Source: an uncultured Clostridia bacterium (GTDB lineage: Bacteria > Bacillota > Clostridia > Oscillospirales > Oscillospiraceae). Taken from it: DNA of 64,000 bases. Position numbers and translations under genes: made by a program. The notes beneath the pieces were generated by a model that was not told the DNA's origin, did not search any database, and was given only the letters and a program-made list of their open reading frames with translations. Below are positions 8,172-17,234 of this stretch, piece after piece (position 1 is the stretch's first letter; each line of letters begins with the position of its first letter). The stretch is from NCBI GenBank assembly GCA_947165595.1, contig CAMVAV010000002.1, positions 1 through 64,000 on the forward strand, read 5' to 3'.

Positions 8172-11100
8172 TCACACCTTCGCCTGCGCTTCCTCGTCCT
8201 GCTTGCTGCGGATGTTCTCGATGTTCTCCATGCTGCCGCCGCCGTGGTCGTCCTTGGCGCGCAGCTCGCCCTTGTCCACCAGACGCAAAAACGCGTCCAC
8301 CACGTCCGGCTCCAGCTGCGTGCCGGAGACCTCGCGGATGATGGAGACGACCTTGTCGAAGTTCATACGGTTGCGGTAGGGGCGGTTGGAGTACATCGCG
8401 TCGAAGCAGTCCGCCACCGCGATGATCTGCGCCACGCGCGGGATCTCGTCGCCCTTGAGATGATTGGGATAGCCCCGCCCGTCCGGGCGCTCGTGGTGCG
8501 ACTGCGCGCCGACGGACAGCTCCGGCATGATGCTGATGTCCTTGAGTACCTCATAGCCCTGGGAGGTGTGGGACTTGATCTTTTCAAATTCCTCGTCCGT
8601 CAGCTTTCCGTTCTTGTTGAGCACCTCCGGCGGTACGCCGATCTTGCCGATGTCGTGCAGCAGGGCGATGCGGTAGTATTTCTCCACCGTCTCCTTGTCG
8701 TACCCCAGCTCCTCCGCGAGCCGCGCCGTGTATTGGGCGACGCGCGTGGAGTGGCCGTTGGTGTACTTGTCCTTCATATCGATCACCTTCGCGAACGCCT
8801 CGGTGATCTCGCGGATAAAGGTCATGCTCTCCTGCTGCTTCTTTTCCAGCTTCTGCGTCTTTCCGTGGACATAGAGCTGCACGCACGCCGCCAAAAGCAG
8901 CAGCGCCAGCAGACCCGAGACGATAAAAAACCACGTCTGCTCGTAAAACGCCTTCTCCTTGACGATCCGGACGGACACCTCCTTGTTTCCGCGTCCCATG
9001 GAATCGCGAAGCTGGATCACAAAGTCGTAGGTCCCGCCGCGCAGATTCGTGTAGTCCACCGGCACCAGCTCGCTGCGGCTGACGGTGGTGCGGTTTTGCT
9101 CGAAGCCCTCCAGCCGGTAGCTTACCTGCGGGTTGCTCAGGGAATAGCTGAAGACATAACTGTAGACCGTCAGCTTCCGCACGTCGGAGGGAATCGTGAA
9201 CGAGCCGTCCGCGTCGGGATAGACCCGCTCCCCGTCCGTATCGAGGAAGGGAACGGAGACCTTGAGGTCGTTGACGTTTTCAAAGGTGGCTTCGATATTG
9301 ACCTTGCAGACGCCGGTGCCTCCCGCGATATACAGGTCGCCGTCCGCGCTCAGATCGCTGTAGGAGTTCGCCGTCGCGATGCAGGGCAGGCCGTTGGCAA
9401 TGCTGTAATAGACCGGGTCGATCTCGCCGTTGGCGACCAGCTCCTCCGTCGGGACGACGTAGATGCCGTTGCTCGAGAGCACCCACATGTCGCCCTTGCT
9501 GTTCTCGTAGAGGTCGAAGTTGTTCGTGTAGGGGAACTTCCGCACCGTCGTCACCTCATAGTCGGGGGTCATGTAGGCGATGCCGCTGCTGGCGACGATC
9601 CAGATGATGTCCCGCTTCGGATCGTGCTTGAGACGCATCACGATGTCCGAGGGCAGCCCGTCCTCCACGTTGATGTTCCGGGCGCCTCTCCCGTCGATGA
9701 TGTAGATGCCGCCGCCGTTGCTGCCGAGGACAATGTCGCCGTTCAGCCCCTCCTCGACGCAAAGGCTCTCCGTGTCGGCGATGCCGTTTTCCTCGCCGTA
9801 GGAGGCGGTGACGCGGTCCCCCCGGATCACGTTCACGCCACCGGTCAGCGCGACGAGGATGCTCCCGTCCTCCCTTTCGCAGACGGAGCGCAGGCTGTTG
9901 GACAGCAGGCCGTCGTCCTGCGTGAAGGCGGTCAGCTCGCCGCGGTCATAGCGCAGCAGCCCGTATTTGCGCCAGGTGGATATCCACAGACGCCCGCGGC
10001 TGTCGCGGATGACGGAGCGGATGCGGCAGCCGTCGAGCAGCGCGATCAGGTCGTCCGCACCCAGGTCCGCGCCGGAGGCGGTCTCCGCCTTCGTCAGCGG
10101 GAGCTCGGACACCGGGCCGTTCCCGTCCAGCACGATCAGTCCCCCGTCCGTGCCGACGAACAGCTTCCCGTCGGACACACAGGTGGAATTTGCCACCGTC
10201 TCGGGCAGATCGTAACGCGCGAACAGGTCGGAAAACCGGTTCGGCACCACCTTCATCACGCCCTGCCGCGTGGAGGTAAACCAGAGATTGCCCTGATAGT
10301 CCGTCATCACGTGGCCGACGTTGCTGCTCATCGGCAGGTTCTCCAGCACGCGGAACTTTCCGTTCTCCAGCACGCCGATGCCGTTCGAGGCGCAAATCCA
10401 GAGCTTGCCGTCGATGTACTCCATCTGCTGGATATAGCTCAGCGGCTGAATGTCGATCGGCTTCAGGTCCGTGAGCGTGTCCCCGAGGGAGGCGCGGTAA
10501 AAGCAGAAATCCCCGGCCTCAAAATAGACCTTTCCCGGATGCTCCGGATCGGGCAGGATGGAGCCCGCGCCCTTGACCGGGCTGTCCTCCACGCTGAAGA
10601 AGCTCAGCAGCGCGCCGTCCTTTATCCTCAGCATATCGCCCAGGTCCGTCGTCCCGTAGAGGACCCCGTCGTTTCCCGCCCGAAGGTTTCGCATGTTCGC
10701 CTCGGCGAGGGCCTCGTCCTCCATCATGGCGAGCTTCCCCTCCGGGTCGATCGTCGCAATGCCGCAGGTGGTGGCGACGTAGATCGTCCCGTTTGGATCC
10801 TCCGCGATGGCGCGGGTGTGGGCGGAGCGCATGCCGTCCAGCTTGCCCCACATGCGCAGCTCTCCGCGCTCCATGACCGCGACGCCGTTGTCGTTCGTCC
10901 CGATCCACAGGCGGTCGCGGCTGTCCACATAGAGGCACTTCACGCTGCTCAGCCCCGTGGTGGAATCCATGCGCACGAAGGTGTTGCCGTCGTAGCGGAT
11001 CAAGCCGCCGTAGCTGCCGATCCACAGAAAGCCGTCGCCCGTCTCGGCGATGGCGTTCGCCTCCGAGGTCGGCAGGCCGTTTGTGTTGTTGTACAGCACC

Positions 11101-11288
11101 GCCGAAAAGCCCTCCGTGCGTCCCGTCGGATCGACGGAGACGGGGCGGTTTTCGGTGCCCGCGGCATTGAGCGCCTGCGGTCCCGCGCCGAAGCACGGCG
11201 TCTGCAGCGCGAAAAGCAGGCACAGCAGCGCGCAGAGCACAAAGCGGCGCAGGCCGTCCGTTTGAAGCTTTTCTTTCCGTCTGTTCAT
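8172..11288 (-). CDS. Extracytoplasmic beta-propeller sensor with HD-GYP c-di-GMP phosphodiesterase domain
   Basis: A 1038-residue membrane sensor. A basic N-terminus and hydrophobic stretch (LCALLCLLFALQ) form the signal sequence. Residues about 60-690 contain repeated two-component-regulator propeller blades (for example GDGFLWIGSYGGLIRYDG and DSRDRLWIGTNDNG). A Y_Y_Y-type beta domain follows (YRLEGFEQN, LRGGTYDFVIQL). One transmembrane helix lies at about 785-807, then an HD-GYP domain with HDIGKIG at 878 and HHERPDGRGYP near 930-942. Both metal-binding and GYP signatures are complete, so it should hydrolyse c-di-GMP in the cytoplasm in response to an outside ligand, probably a polysaccharide fragment or surface cue (inference). 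A consensus promoter at 11337-11365 drives it and the cyclase gene downstream. Confidence 0.9.
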   Translation of the reverse strand: MNRRKEKLQTDGLRRFVLCALLCLLFALQTPCFGAGPQALNAAGTENRPVSVDPTGRTEGFSAVLYNNTNGLPTSEANAIAETGDGFLWIGSYGGLIRYDGNTFVRMDSTTGLSSVKCLYVDSRDRLWIGTNDNGVAVMERGELRMWGKLDGMRSAHTRAIAEDPNGTIYVATTCGIATIDPEGKLAMMEDEALAEANMRNLRAGNDGVLYGTTDLGDMLRIKDGALLSFFSVEDSPVKGAGSILPDPEHPGKVYFEAGDFCFYRASLGDTLTDLKPIDIQPLSYIQQMEYIDGKLWICASNGIGVLENGKFRVLENLPMSSNVGHVMTDYQGNLWFTSTRQGVMKVVPNRFSDLFARYDLPETVANSTCVSDGKLFVGTDGGLIVLDGNGPVSELPLTKAETASGADLGADDLIALLDGCRIRSVIRDSRGRLWISTWRKYGLLRYDRGELTAFTQDDGLLSNSLRSVCEREDGSILVALTGGVNVIRGDRVTASYGEENGIADTESLCVEEGLNGDIVLGSNGGGIYIIDGRGARNINVEDGLPSDIVMRLKHDPKRDIIWIVASSGIAYMTPDYEVTTVRKFPYTNNFDLYENSKGDMWVLSSNGIYVVPTEELVANGEIDPVYYSIANGLPCIATANSYSDLSADGDLYIAGGTGVCKVNIEATFENVNDLKVSVPFLDTDGERVYPDADGSFTIPSDVRKLTVYSYVFSYSLSNPQVSYRLEGFEQNRTTVSRSELVPVDYTNLRGGTYDFVIQLRDSMGRGNKEVSVRIVKEKAFYEQTWFFIVSGLLALLLLAACVQLYVHGKTQKLEKKQQESMTFIREITEAFAKVIDMKDKYTNGHSTRVAQYTARLAEELGYDKETVEKYYRIALLHDIGKIGVPPEVLNKNGKLTDEEFEKIKSHTSQGYEVLKDISIMPELSVGAQSHHERPDGRGYPNHLKGDEIPRVAQIIAVADCFDAMYSNRPYRNRMNFDKVVSIIREVSGTQLEPDVVDAFLRLVDKGELRAKDDHGGGSMENIENIRSKQDEEAQAKV

Positions 11289-11336
11289 CGCTTTCCGCCG
11301 CCCCTCTTTTTTCTTTCATGCTTTTACGATCATAAT

Positions 11337-11365
11337 ATTATATCCGACGCCGCTCCGGATTGCAA
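11337..11365 (-). promoter_or_regulatory. Sigma-A promoter of the HD-GYP / cyclase pair
   Basis: A minus-strand -35 TTGCAA (11360-11365), 17-base spacer and perfect -10 TATAAT (11337-11342). The start codon lies about 40 bases beyond the predicted transcription start. Confidence 0.75.
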
Positions 11366-11427
11366 GAAAAAGCTGCCCGCCGCGCCGTCCCGCCTTTTTG
11401 GGAAGCGGCTGTCTGTCCGGCGGCGGA

Positions 11428-11456
11428 TTGACAAGCGCGGCGCGCGCCGCTATAAT
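11428..11456 (+). promoter_or_regulatory. Full-consensus promoter of the patB-like gene
   Basis: TTGACA (11428-11433), exactly 17 bases, TATAAT (11451-11456): both hexamers match the consensus perfectly. It is set back to back with the HD-GYP promoter, about 60 bp apart. Confidence 0.9.
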
Positions 11457-11462
11457 TTTGAA

Positions 11463-11486
11463 AAGCCGCCGGACAGCCGGCGGCTT
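11463..11486 (+). promoter_or_regulatory. Perfect hairpin at the 5' end of the patB-like transcript
   Basis: A 10-bp perfect stem (11463-11472 with 11477-11486) with a 4-base loop begins at the expected transcription start, 7 bases after the -10. It may protect the RNA 5' end or serve as an operator. The GGAGGA ribosome site lies downstream at 11505-11510. Confidence 0.5.
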
Positions 11487-11518
11487 ACAACACGGACGAA
11501 AGCCGGAGGAAAAAGGAC

Positions 11519-12742
11519 ATGACGGAGAACCGATTTGATTTTACCACCGTCGTCGACCGGCGTGGGAAGGACGCGCTGGCGGTGGACTGCCTCGGCACGG
11601 GCGGCTCCGCGCCGGACAGGCCGCGCGAGGGCTTCCGCGCGATCCCGATGTGGGTCGCGGATATGAGCTTCGCCACCGCGCCGAGCGTGCAGGCGGCGCT
11701 GCGCGAGCGGCTGGAGCATCCGCTCTACGGCTATTTCCCGCCGCGGCGGGAGTACTACGACGCGATCATCGGCTGGCAGCGGGACCGGAACGGCGCCGAG
11801 GGGCTGACAAAGGAGCACATCGGGCATGAAAACGGCGTGCTGGGGGGCCTCATCAGCGCGGTGGGCGCGCTCTGCTCGCGCGGGGACAACCTTCTCATCC
11901 ATTCGCCCACCTACGTCGGGTTCACGAGCGCCCTGGAGAACTGCGGCTACCATCTGATCCACAGCCCGCTCCGGCGGGACGCGGACGGCGTGTACCGCAT
12001 GGACCTCGAGGACATGGAGCGCCGGATCGCGGAAAAGCACATCCACACGGCGGTGTTCTGCTCGCCGCACAACCCCTGCGGCAGGGTGTGGACGCGCGCG
12101 GAGCTGGAGGATATGCTGGCGCTGTTCGAGCGCCGCCGCGTCACCGTGATCTCGGACGAAATCTGGTCGGACCTCATCATGCCCGGGCATCGCCACATCC
12201 CCACGCAGTCCGTCTCCGCCTACGCGCGCGCGAACACCGTCGCGCTCTACGCGCCGTCGAAGAGCTTCAATCTGGCGGGGCTGGTCGGGAGCTATCACAT
12301 CATCTACGACCCCGTGCTGCGCGACCGGGTGCGGAAGGAGGCGTCGCTGAGTCACTACAACAACGCCAACGTCCTGTCCATGCACGCGCTGATCGGCGCG
12401 TACAGCGAGGAGGGGGGCGCGTGGCTCGACGCGCTCAACCGCGTGCTGGACGGCAACCACGAGCGCGCCGTGCGGCGGATTCGCGAGCGCTTTGCCGGCG
12501 TCTCCGCCGCGAAGCCGGAGGGGACGTACATGCTCTTCGCCGACTGCGGCGGCTGGTGCGAGGCGCACGGAAAAACGATGGACGAGCTGGAGCACGCGCT
12601 CTGGGACGTCGGCGTCGCCGTACAGGACGGGCGGATGTTCCACGGGCCGACGCATCTGCGCCTGAACCTCGCGCTGCCGCCCGCCCTGCTGGACGAGGCG
12701 CTCGACCGGATGGACCGCCTTGTTTTCAACGCAGCCCGGTAA
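11519..12742 (+). CDS. patB: PatB/MalY-type PLP-dependent aminotransferase / C-S lyase
   Basis: A 407-residue fold-type I PLP enzyme. Family hallmarks are MWVADMSF near the N-terminus, HPLYGYFPP, the CSPHNPCGRVW loop, the cofactor-phosphate strand SDEIWSDLI, and the PLP lysine K248 in APSKSFNLAG. MalY/PatB proteins cleave cystathionine and cysteine conjugates (C-S beta-lyase activity) and are usually 385-400 residues, so the gene looks complete. It is transcribed alone from a perfect promoter, and its 3' end faces the convergent ywlG-like gene 23 bp away. The lyase role is by family; the natural substrate is not shown by the sequence. Confidence 0.88.
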   Translation: MTENRFDFTTVVDRRGKDALAVDCLGTGGSAPDRPREGFRAIPMWVADMSFATAPSVQAALRERLEHPLYGYFPPRREYYDAIIGWQRDRNGAEGLTKEHIGHENGVLGGLISAVGALCSRGDNLLIHSPTYVGFTSALENCGYHLIHSPLRRDADGVYRMDLEDMERRIAEKHIHTAVFCSPHNPCGRVWTRAELEDMLALFERRRVTVISDEIWSDLIMPGHRHIPTQSVSAYARANTVALYAPSKSFNLAGLVGSYHIIYDPVLRDRVRKEASLSHYNNANVLSMHALIGAYSEEGGAWLDALNRVLDGNHERAVRRIRERFAGVSAAKPEGTYMLFADCGGWCEAHGKTMDELEHALWDVGVAVQDGRMFHGPTHLRLNLALPPALLDEALDRMDRLVFNAAR

Positions 12743-12765
12743 GCGCCCGCGCAAGGGCCGCGCCG

Positions 12766-13335
12766 CTACCGCCTGACCTCGTGGCCGATGAGCGCCTCGT
12801 CGTACTGCGCGCGGGAGCCTCCGATAAACTTGGGTCTGGTCCTCGCGCAGACGAGGTTCGCCTCTCCGATCCGTTTGACCGAAATTCGGACGGGGACCGC
12901 CACATGCCGGAGGTGCATCCCGATGAGCGTGTCCCCGATGTCCATTCCGGCAGCCGCCTTGATCTCCTCCACCGCGACGGGGTGCGCCGCGTTCTGATAA
13001 ACGGTCATGGCGAAGGCTCCGCCGGCGTGCAGCTGCGGCACCACGTTGCAGATCTCCGTTCCCGGCAGCAGCGCGGCGCGCTCGACGATGACCGCGCGGT
13101 TCAAATGCTCGCAGCACTGCGCGGCAAGATAGACGCCCCGCTCGCGCAGCGCCGGAAGGACGCCGTCGTACACGGCCTTCGCCGCCTCCGGGCTGGAGCC
13201 CTTTCCGATGCGCTCTCCCATAATCTCGCTCGTCGAGCAGCCGACGATGAAGATATCCCCTTTTTCGATCTGCGCCGCCGCCAGCAGCTCGCGCACGGCG
13301 CGGTCCGCCTGCGCGCGGATTTCTTCATAATCCAT
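12766..13335 (-). CDS. ywlG: UPF0340 / TIGR01440 family protein (YwlG-like)
   Basis: A 189-residue conserved protein of unknown function. Recognisable family segments are GDIFIVGCSTSEIMGERIGK, AAQCCEHLNRA, VVPQLHAGGAFA and GDTLIGMHLRHVAVPV. Length and ends agree with the family, so it is intact. AAGGAGG sets the ATG at 13333-13335. It is the last gene of a minus-strand run behind the ion-channel gene, 21 bp away. No biochemical role is assigned here. Confidence 0.88.
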   Translation of the reverse strand: MDYEEIRAQADRAVRELLAAAQIEKGDIFIVGCSTSEIMGERIGKGSSPEAAKAVYDGVLPALRERGVYLAAQCCEHLNRAVIVERAALLPGTEICNVVPQLHAGGAFAMTVYQNAAHPVAVEEIKAAAGMDIGDTLIGMHLRHVAVPVRISVKRIGEANLVCARTRPKFIGGSRAQYDEALIGHEVRR

Positions 13336-13356
13336 ACCGATCCTCCTTCGCTTCCC

Positions 13357-15219
13357 TCAGTCCGTCGCGATCACAATAAACGCGTCCTGCCCGGTGAAGG
13401 TCACCTTCTGCGCCTTGGGCGGGTTCGTCACGATCCTCACGCCGCCGTTTTCGTCCTTCGTGCGATAGCCGATGAACACCTCCCGGCGCCGTGCCGCCGC
13501 CTCGCAGGCGGTGTAAATGTCCGTTTCGCGCGAAAGCCTGACATAGCTTCCCGCGGGGCGGACATAGATTTCGGAGCCCTCCTCGCGCAGCAGCTCGTTG
13601 AAGATCGCGCGCAGCTCGCGGATCTGGGAGATCTGCGTGAGAATGAGGCTGGTGATGTTGCTGCTGATGACAAAATCGTTGACCTCCGCGATCTGCGCGA
13701 GCTCCTGATTCTCCACGCGCAGCATCTCGCTCGTGACGGTGAACTTATAGCCCTTCGTCCTGGCGAGATAGCGGAGCTGGAGCAGGATCATCAATATCTT
13801 CGCGTCGCGCCGCTCGATCTCCGCGTCGTCCATGCCGTCGGGCGTGTCGGCAAGCACGAGCACCGTGTCCTCGCCGGGCAGCAGCGATTCCAGCCCCGAG
13901 CGGCTGTAGATGTCGCACTCCACGACCTTGAGCCGGATGTTTCTGAGCCGGATATCCTCCAGCTCCGCCTTGTGCTCCATCTGTTCCGCGCTCAGCGCGA
14001 CCGTCATCTGCGAGCCGTCGCCGACGTAGTTGTCCTCCTCCTCCAACACCTGGCGCAGCTTGGAGCTGTATCCGACAAGGAGCATATCGGTGCGCTGCGC
14101 CGGCTCCTTCACATACTCCCCGAGGATGTCGTCCTCCCGCACGGGCGCGGGCGAGGCGTCCATGCGGCTCTCGCCGTCGTCCTCGGCAAAGAGGATGAGC
14201 CGGTCGCCCGCCTCCGCCCTGCGGTCCGATTCGGGATTGATGAGGATCCCGCCGTCCTTCGTCACGAAGCCGACGGCGACGGAAACGGGGAAGAAACGGT
14301 TGAGCTCTCCGAGCGTCTTGCCTACCGCCTCGGGGTGCTCCTCGATGTAGAACTCGCTGCCGTCGCAGTCGAACAGCTCCGTATAGACCTGCGAGAGCCC
14401 GGCGCTGCGCCCGGTGTGGGCGATGATGCGGGACATCATGTTCTGGAAGCTCAAAACCTCGGCGCGGCCCTCGCCGGCGACCTCGGCGGCTTCGAGGTTT
14501 TCCTCGTCGCGGATGACCGCGGCGATGTACGCCCTGTCGTTGCCGGACTGCTTCAAAAGCCGCGTCACGGCGAGGATCGACTTGATGGTGGTAAAGTCGT
14601 CGTCCGCGTTGATGATGACGCTGCGGCAGGTGTCGAACGAGCAGACCTCGAGGTCGGAGACGTCCGTGATGTTTCCGCAGCGGCAGATCACGCGCGTGGT
14701 TTTGGTGTCCGGGAAGCGCTGGCGGATGTTCTCGTCCATGACGTCCTTGGTATCCTTGTCGTCCAGGATGACGAGCGCCTCGTGCCTGTGGTTGGAATTG
14801 GCCTCGATCAGCTCCGAAACGATGGTGTAGAGGCCGCCCGCGGTGCCGAGGACGACGACGTGGTTCTCCTCGACGACGGCGGACTTGCCGCGCCGGAGGT
14901 CCGCGACCTTCTCGTCGATGGAGTTGCAGATGATACCCGTCAGCGTGCTCGTGACAAATACGCCGATGAACGTGATGACGAGCATGCCGAGGATGTAGCC
15001 GAGGCTCGCGCCCTCATCGTTCGCGATCGTACCGGCGTCCATCATGTGCGTCAGGCTGATCCAAAGGCCGCCGCCGATGCCGCTCGCGCCGAACGCCGCG
15101 ACCGCGAGGCCGAGAACGACCACAGCGGTGACGGTGACGATGACGAGCAGCTTGATGAGCGCCGCCGTGCCCCGCGACATCTGATTGTCGAACCAATAGC
15201 TGAATTTGTTTTTCTTCAT
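13357..15219 (-). CDS. CASTOR/POLLUX-like ion channel with RCK (TrkA-N) domains
   Basis: A 620-residue membrane protein. The start is taken at the ATG at 15217-15219 because GGGAGA lies upstream; an in-frame start 21 codons earlier would add a peptide that does not resemble the family. A transmembrane helix (LIKLLVIVTVTAVVVLGLAV) is followed by a pore-like re-entrant region and a second hydrophobic segment (YILGMLVITFIGVFVTSTL). A Rossmann RCK domain (HVVVLGTAGGLYTIVSELI) and a second regulatory half with DTVLVLADTPDG follow. This layout is that of the CASTOR/POLLUX/DMI1 channel family. Potassium or calcium-regulated cation flux is inferred from the family only. Confidence 0.8.
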   Translation of the reverse strand: MKKNKFSYWFDNQMSRGTAALIKLLVIVTVTAVVVLGLAVAAFGASGIGGGLWISLTHMMDAGTIANDEGASLGYILGMLVITFIGVFVTSTLTGIICNSIDEKVADLRRGKSAVVEENHVVVLGTAGGLYTIVSELIEANSNHRHEALVILDDKDTKDVMDENIRQRFPDTKTTRVICRCGNITDVSDLEVCSFDTCRSVIINADDDFTTIKSILAVTRLLKQSGNDRAYIAAVIRDEENLEAAEVAGEGRAEVLSFQNMMSRIIAHTGRSAGLSQVYTELFDCDGSEFYIEEHPEAVGKTLGELNRFFPVSVAVGFVTKDGGILINPESDRRAEAGDRLILFAEDDGESRMDASPAPVREDDILGEYVKEPAQRTDMLLVGYSSKLRQVLEEEDNYVGDGSQMTVALSAEQMEHKAELEDIRLRNIRLKVVECDIYSRSGLESLLPGEDTVLVLADTPDGMDDAEIERRDAKILMILLQLRYLARTKGYKFTVTSEMLRVENQELAQIAEVNDFVISSNITSLILTQISQIRELRAIFNELLREEGSEIYVRPAGSYVRLSRETDIYTACEAAARRREVFIGYRTKDENGGVRIVTNPPKAQKVTFTGQDAFIVIATD

Positions 15220-15294
15220 ACCGATAATTCTCCCGTTTCCGTTTTGCCGCCGGTGCGGGCGCGCACCCCGCACGGTCCGCAAAGCCGACGCCCG

Positions 15295-17187
15295 CTACGC
15301 CCGCGCCGCGCCGTATTTGCGCACGAACTCCTCCACGGGCAGCGGCTTTGAGAAGTAATAGCCCTGCAGATAGTCGCAGCCGATGGCGGTCAGGGAATCC
15401 GCCATTTCCTCCGACTCGATTCCCTCCGCGGTCACGCTGTAATCCATCTCCTTGAACGCCTTCACGATGCTGGGCAGCAGCTGGTCCTGATCGTGGTAGT
15501 AGTCCCAGACCACCTCCATGTCCAGCTTGATGTTGACGAACGGATAGTGCTTGACGCGGCTGAGGTTGGAGTAGCCGCTGCCGTAATCGTCCAGCGCGAA
15601 GTGGAACCCGCTCAGGCGCAGCGTTTCGATGTGCCGCTCCAGCAGCGGGATATCGGCGACCGCCTGCTCGGTGATCTCCAGCCGGATCATGTCCGGCGAG
15701 ACGCGGTTCTCGGCAAGGATGGTGAGGAAGCGCTCGCTCAGGTCCTTTTTCATGCACTGGATGGGGGACAGGTTGACGTTGACCCAGTGGATTCCCATGG
15801 CTTCCAGGTCGTTCCCGCTGATGAAGCGGCACGCCTTTTCCAGCACCTGCTCGCCCAGGTTGTTGATCTTGCCGCTCCGCTCCGCGATGGGAACGAAATT
15901 GCCGGGGGAAATGAGCTTGCCGTCCGTCCCGCGGATGCGTGAGAGCACCTCCACCCCGGCGAGCCTCCGCGTCCGGCTGTCGATGAGCGGCTGCAGGAAG
16001 ATCTCCACCCGGTCCTGCTCCAGCGACAGGTCCAGCGCGCGCTTGACCTCCGTATCGCGGTCGAGCTCCTTCGTATTGTTCAGCTCGATCACGCTGTCCA
16101 CCGCCTGAGAGGCGCGGTGGAGGGCGCTGACGAGATTGGTGACCGTCTTGTCGGCGCTGTCCGCGCAGGAATCCGAGTCGATCATCACAAAGGCGGCCGC
16201 CAGATGCAGCTCCGCGTTGTCCGCCGCCCAGGGGTCCTGAAACCGCTCGACGATCTTTCTGTGGATCAGGTCCCAGGGCATCTTCTGCGGCCCGAGCATG
16301 GTGAAGCAGCCGTTGCGCAGGTAGAACACGCGGCAGCTCGGATAGTTCAGCGTCAGATAGTGCGCGATCATGTCGACGCCGCGGTCCATCTGCGTTCCGC
16401 CGTAGATCCCGCGCATTTCGACAAAGTCCTGGATCGCGAAGGCGAGAATGTGGAACGGGTGCCCCCTTGCGACGATATCCGACAGCTCCTCCCGCAAAGC
16501 GGCCATGTTGAACGCGATGCGCCGGGTGGAAAGGTAGAGGTCCGGATTCTCGAACGCGAGATAGACGGAAAGCAGCGACAGCGTGCAGAAGGTGTTCATG
16601 ATGAGATAGCGCGGCAGCAGGATGCGCGCCACGTTTCCCGCGATCAGGATCAGATTGAAGCCCAGCGCGCTGAAGAACTCATATCTGCTGAGGCTCTTCG
16701 CGTTGCGCAGCAGCAGCGCGACGGCCAGCGCCAGGTAGAAAAACCAGCAGACATAGAGGATATCGTACAGCGGTCCGCGCACGTAGCCCTCCTCGCCGAT
16801 GCGGAACACCGCGCCGGTGAAAAAGCTCGAAAGTGTGACGAGCTCGGTAATCAAAAACACTGCGCTGATGAGCAGGCTTTTGCGCCTGTCGCTTTCCGGC
16901 CGGATGTGCAGGATGTCGCAGGTAATGCGGAAAAACCAGAAGCCGCGGGCGTGATACAGCACAAAATAGCCCATATTCAGAAGGTACAGCCAGTAACCGG
17001 GAAGGATGGCGTAATTCTCGTCCGCCAGGCTGGCGAGCAGGTCCAGAACCAGCGTGCCGAGCTGCAGGCAGATCAGCTGGACGTAGGTCCTGTTGATCTG
17101 GATGTTCGCCCGCGGCATGGCAAGGTAATGGCACAGCAGGATGGCCATAACGAGCACGCCGGTCAGAATGTAGTCATAGTTCCACAT
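15295..17187 (-). CDS. Seven-TM-like membrane protein with degenerate GGDEF and EAL phosphodiesterase domain
   Basis: A 630-residue protein. Residues 1-215 contain about seven hydrophobic helices (for example LTGVLVMAILLCHYLAM, LLISAVFLITELVTL). A GGDEF-like domain follows in which the signature is lost (FYLRNGCFTML), so it should not make c-di-GMP. The EAL domain (about 385-620) has EVLSR in place of EALVR but keeps the catalytic set: NVNLSP, EITEQ, ALDDYGSGYSNL, NIKLDME, AEGIES and LQGYYFSKP. Phosphodiesterase activity is therefore likely. GGGAGGT precedes the ATG. It sits between the ptb-like and channel genes in a minus-strand run probably started by the hppA promoter. Confidence 0.88.
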   Translation of the reverse strand: MWNYDYILTGVLVMAILLCHYLAMPRANIQINRTYVQLICLQLGTLVLDLLASLADENYAILPGYWLYLLNMGYFVLYHARGFWFFRITCDILHIRPESDRRKSLLISAVFLITELVTLSSFFTGAVFRIGEEGYVRGPLYDILYVCWFFYLALAVALLLRNAKSLSRYEFFSALGFNLILIAGNVARILLPRYLIMNTFCTLSLLSVYLAFENPDLYLSTRRIAFNMAALREELSDIVARGHPFHILAFAIQDFVEMRGIYGGTQMDRGVDMIAHYLTLNYPSCRVFYLRNGCFTMLGPQKMPWDLIHRKIVERFQDPWAADNAELHLAAAFVMIDSDSCADSADKTVTNLVSALHRASQAVDSVIELNNTKELDRDTEVKRALDLSLEQDRVEIFLQPLIDSRTRRLAGVEVLSRIRGTDGKLISPGNFVPIAERSGKINNLGEQVLEKACRFISGNDLEAMGIHWVNVNLSPIQCMKKDLSERFLTILAENRVSPDMIRLEITEQAVADIPLLERHIETLRLSGFHFALDDYGSGYSNLSRVKHYPFVNIKLDMEVVWDYYHDQDQLLPSIVKAFKEMDYSVTAEGIESEEMADSLTAIGCDYLQGYYFSKPLPVEEFVRKYGAARA

Positions 17188-17234
17188 GCGATACCTCCCC
17201 CCCCCTTTTTCCGCTTGCCGGTCTCACGCCGCGA

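Noticed and set aside
6639-11522. A 1627-codon open frame on the plus strand
   Set aside because: It runs antisense to the cyclase and HD-GYP genes; composition is Arg/His/Val/Asp-rich as expected for the reverse complement of GC-rich coding DNA, and it has no domain or ribosome site.
12088-15351. A 1087-codon plus-strand frame over the patB end, ywlG and the channel gene
   Set aside because: Shadow of three well-supported genes; no recognisable protein segment.
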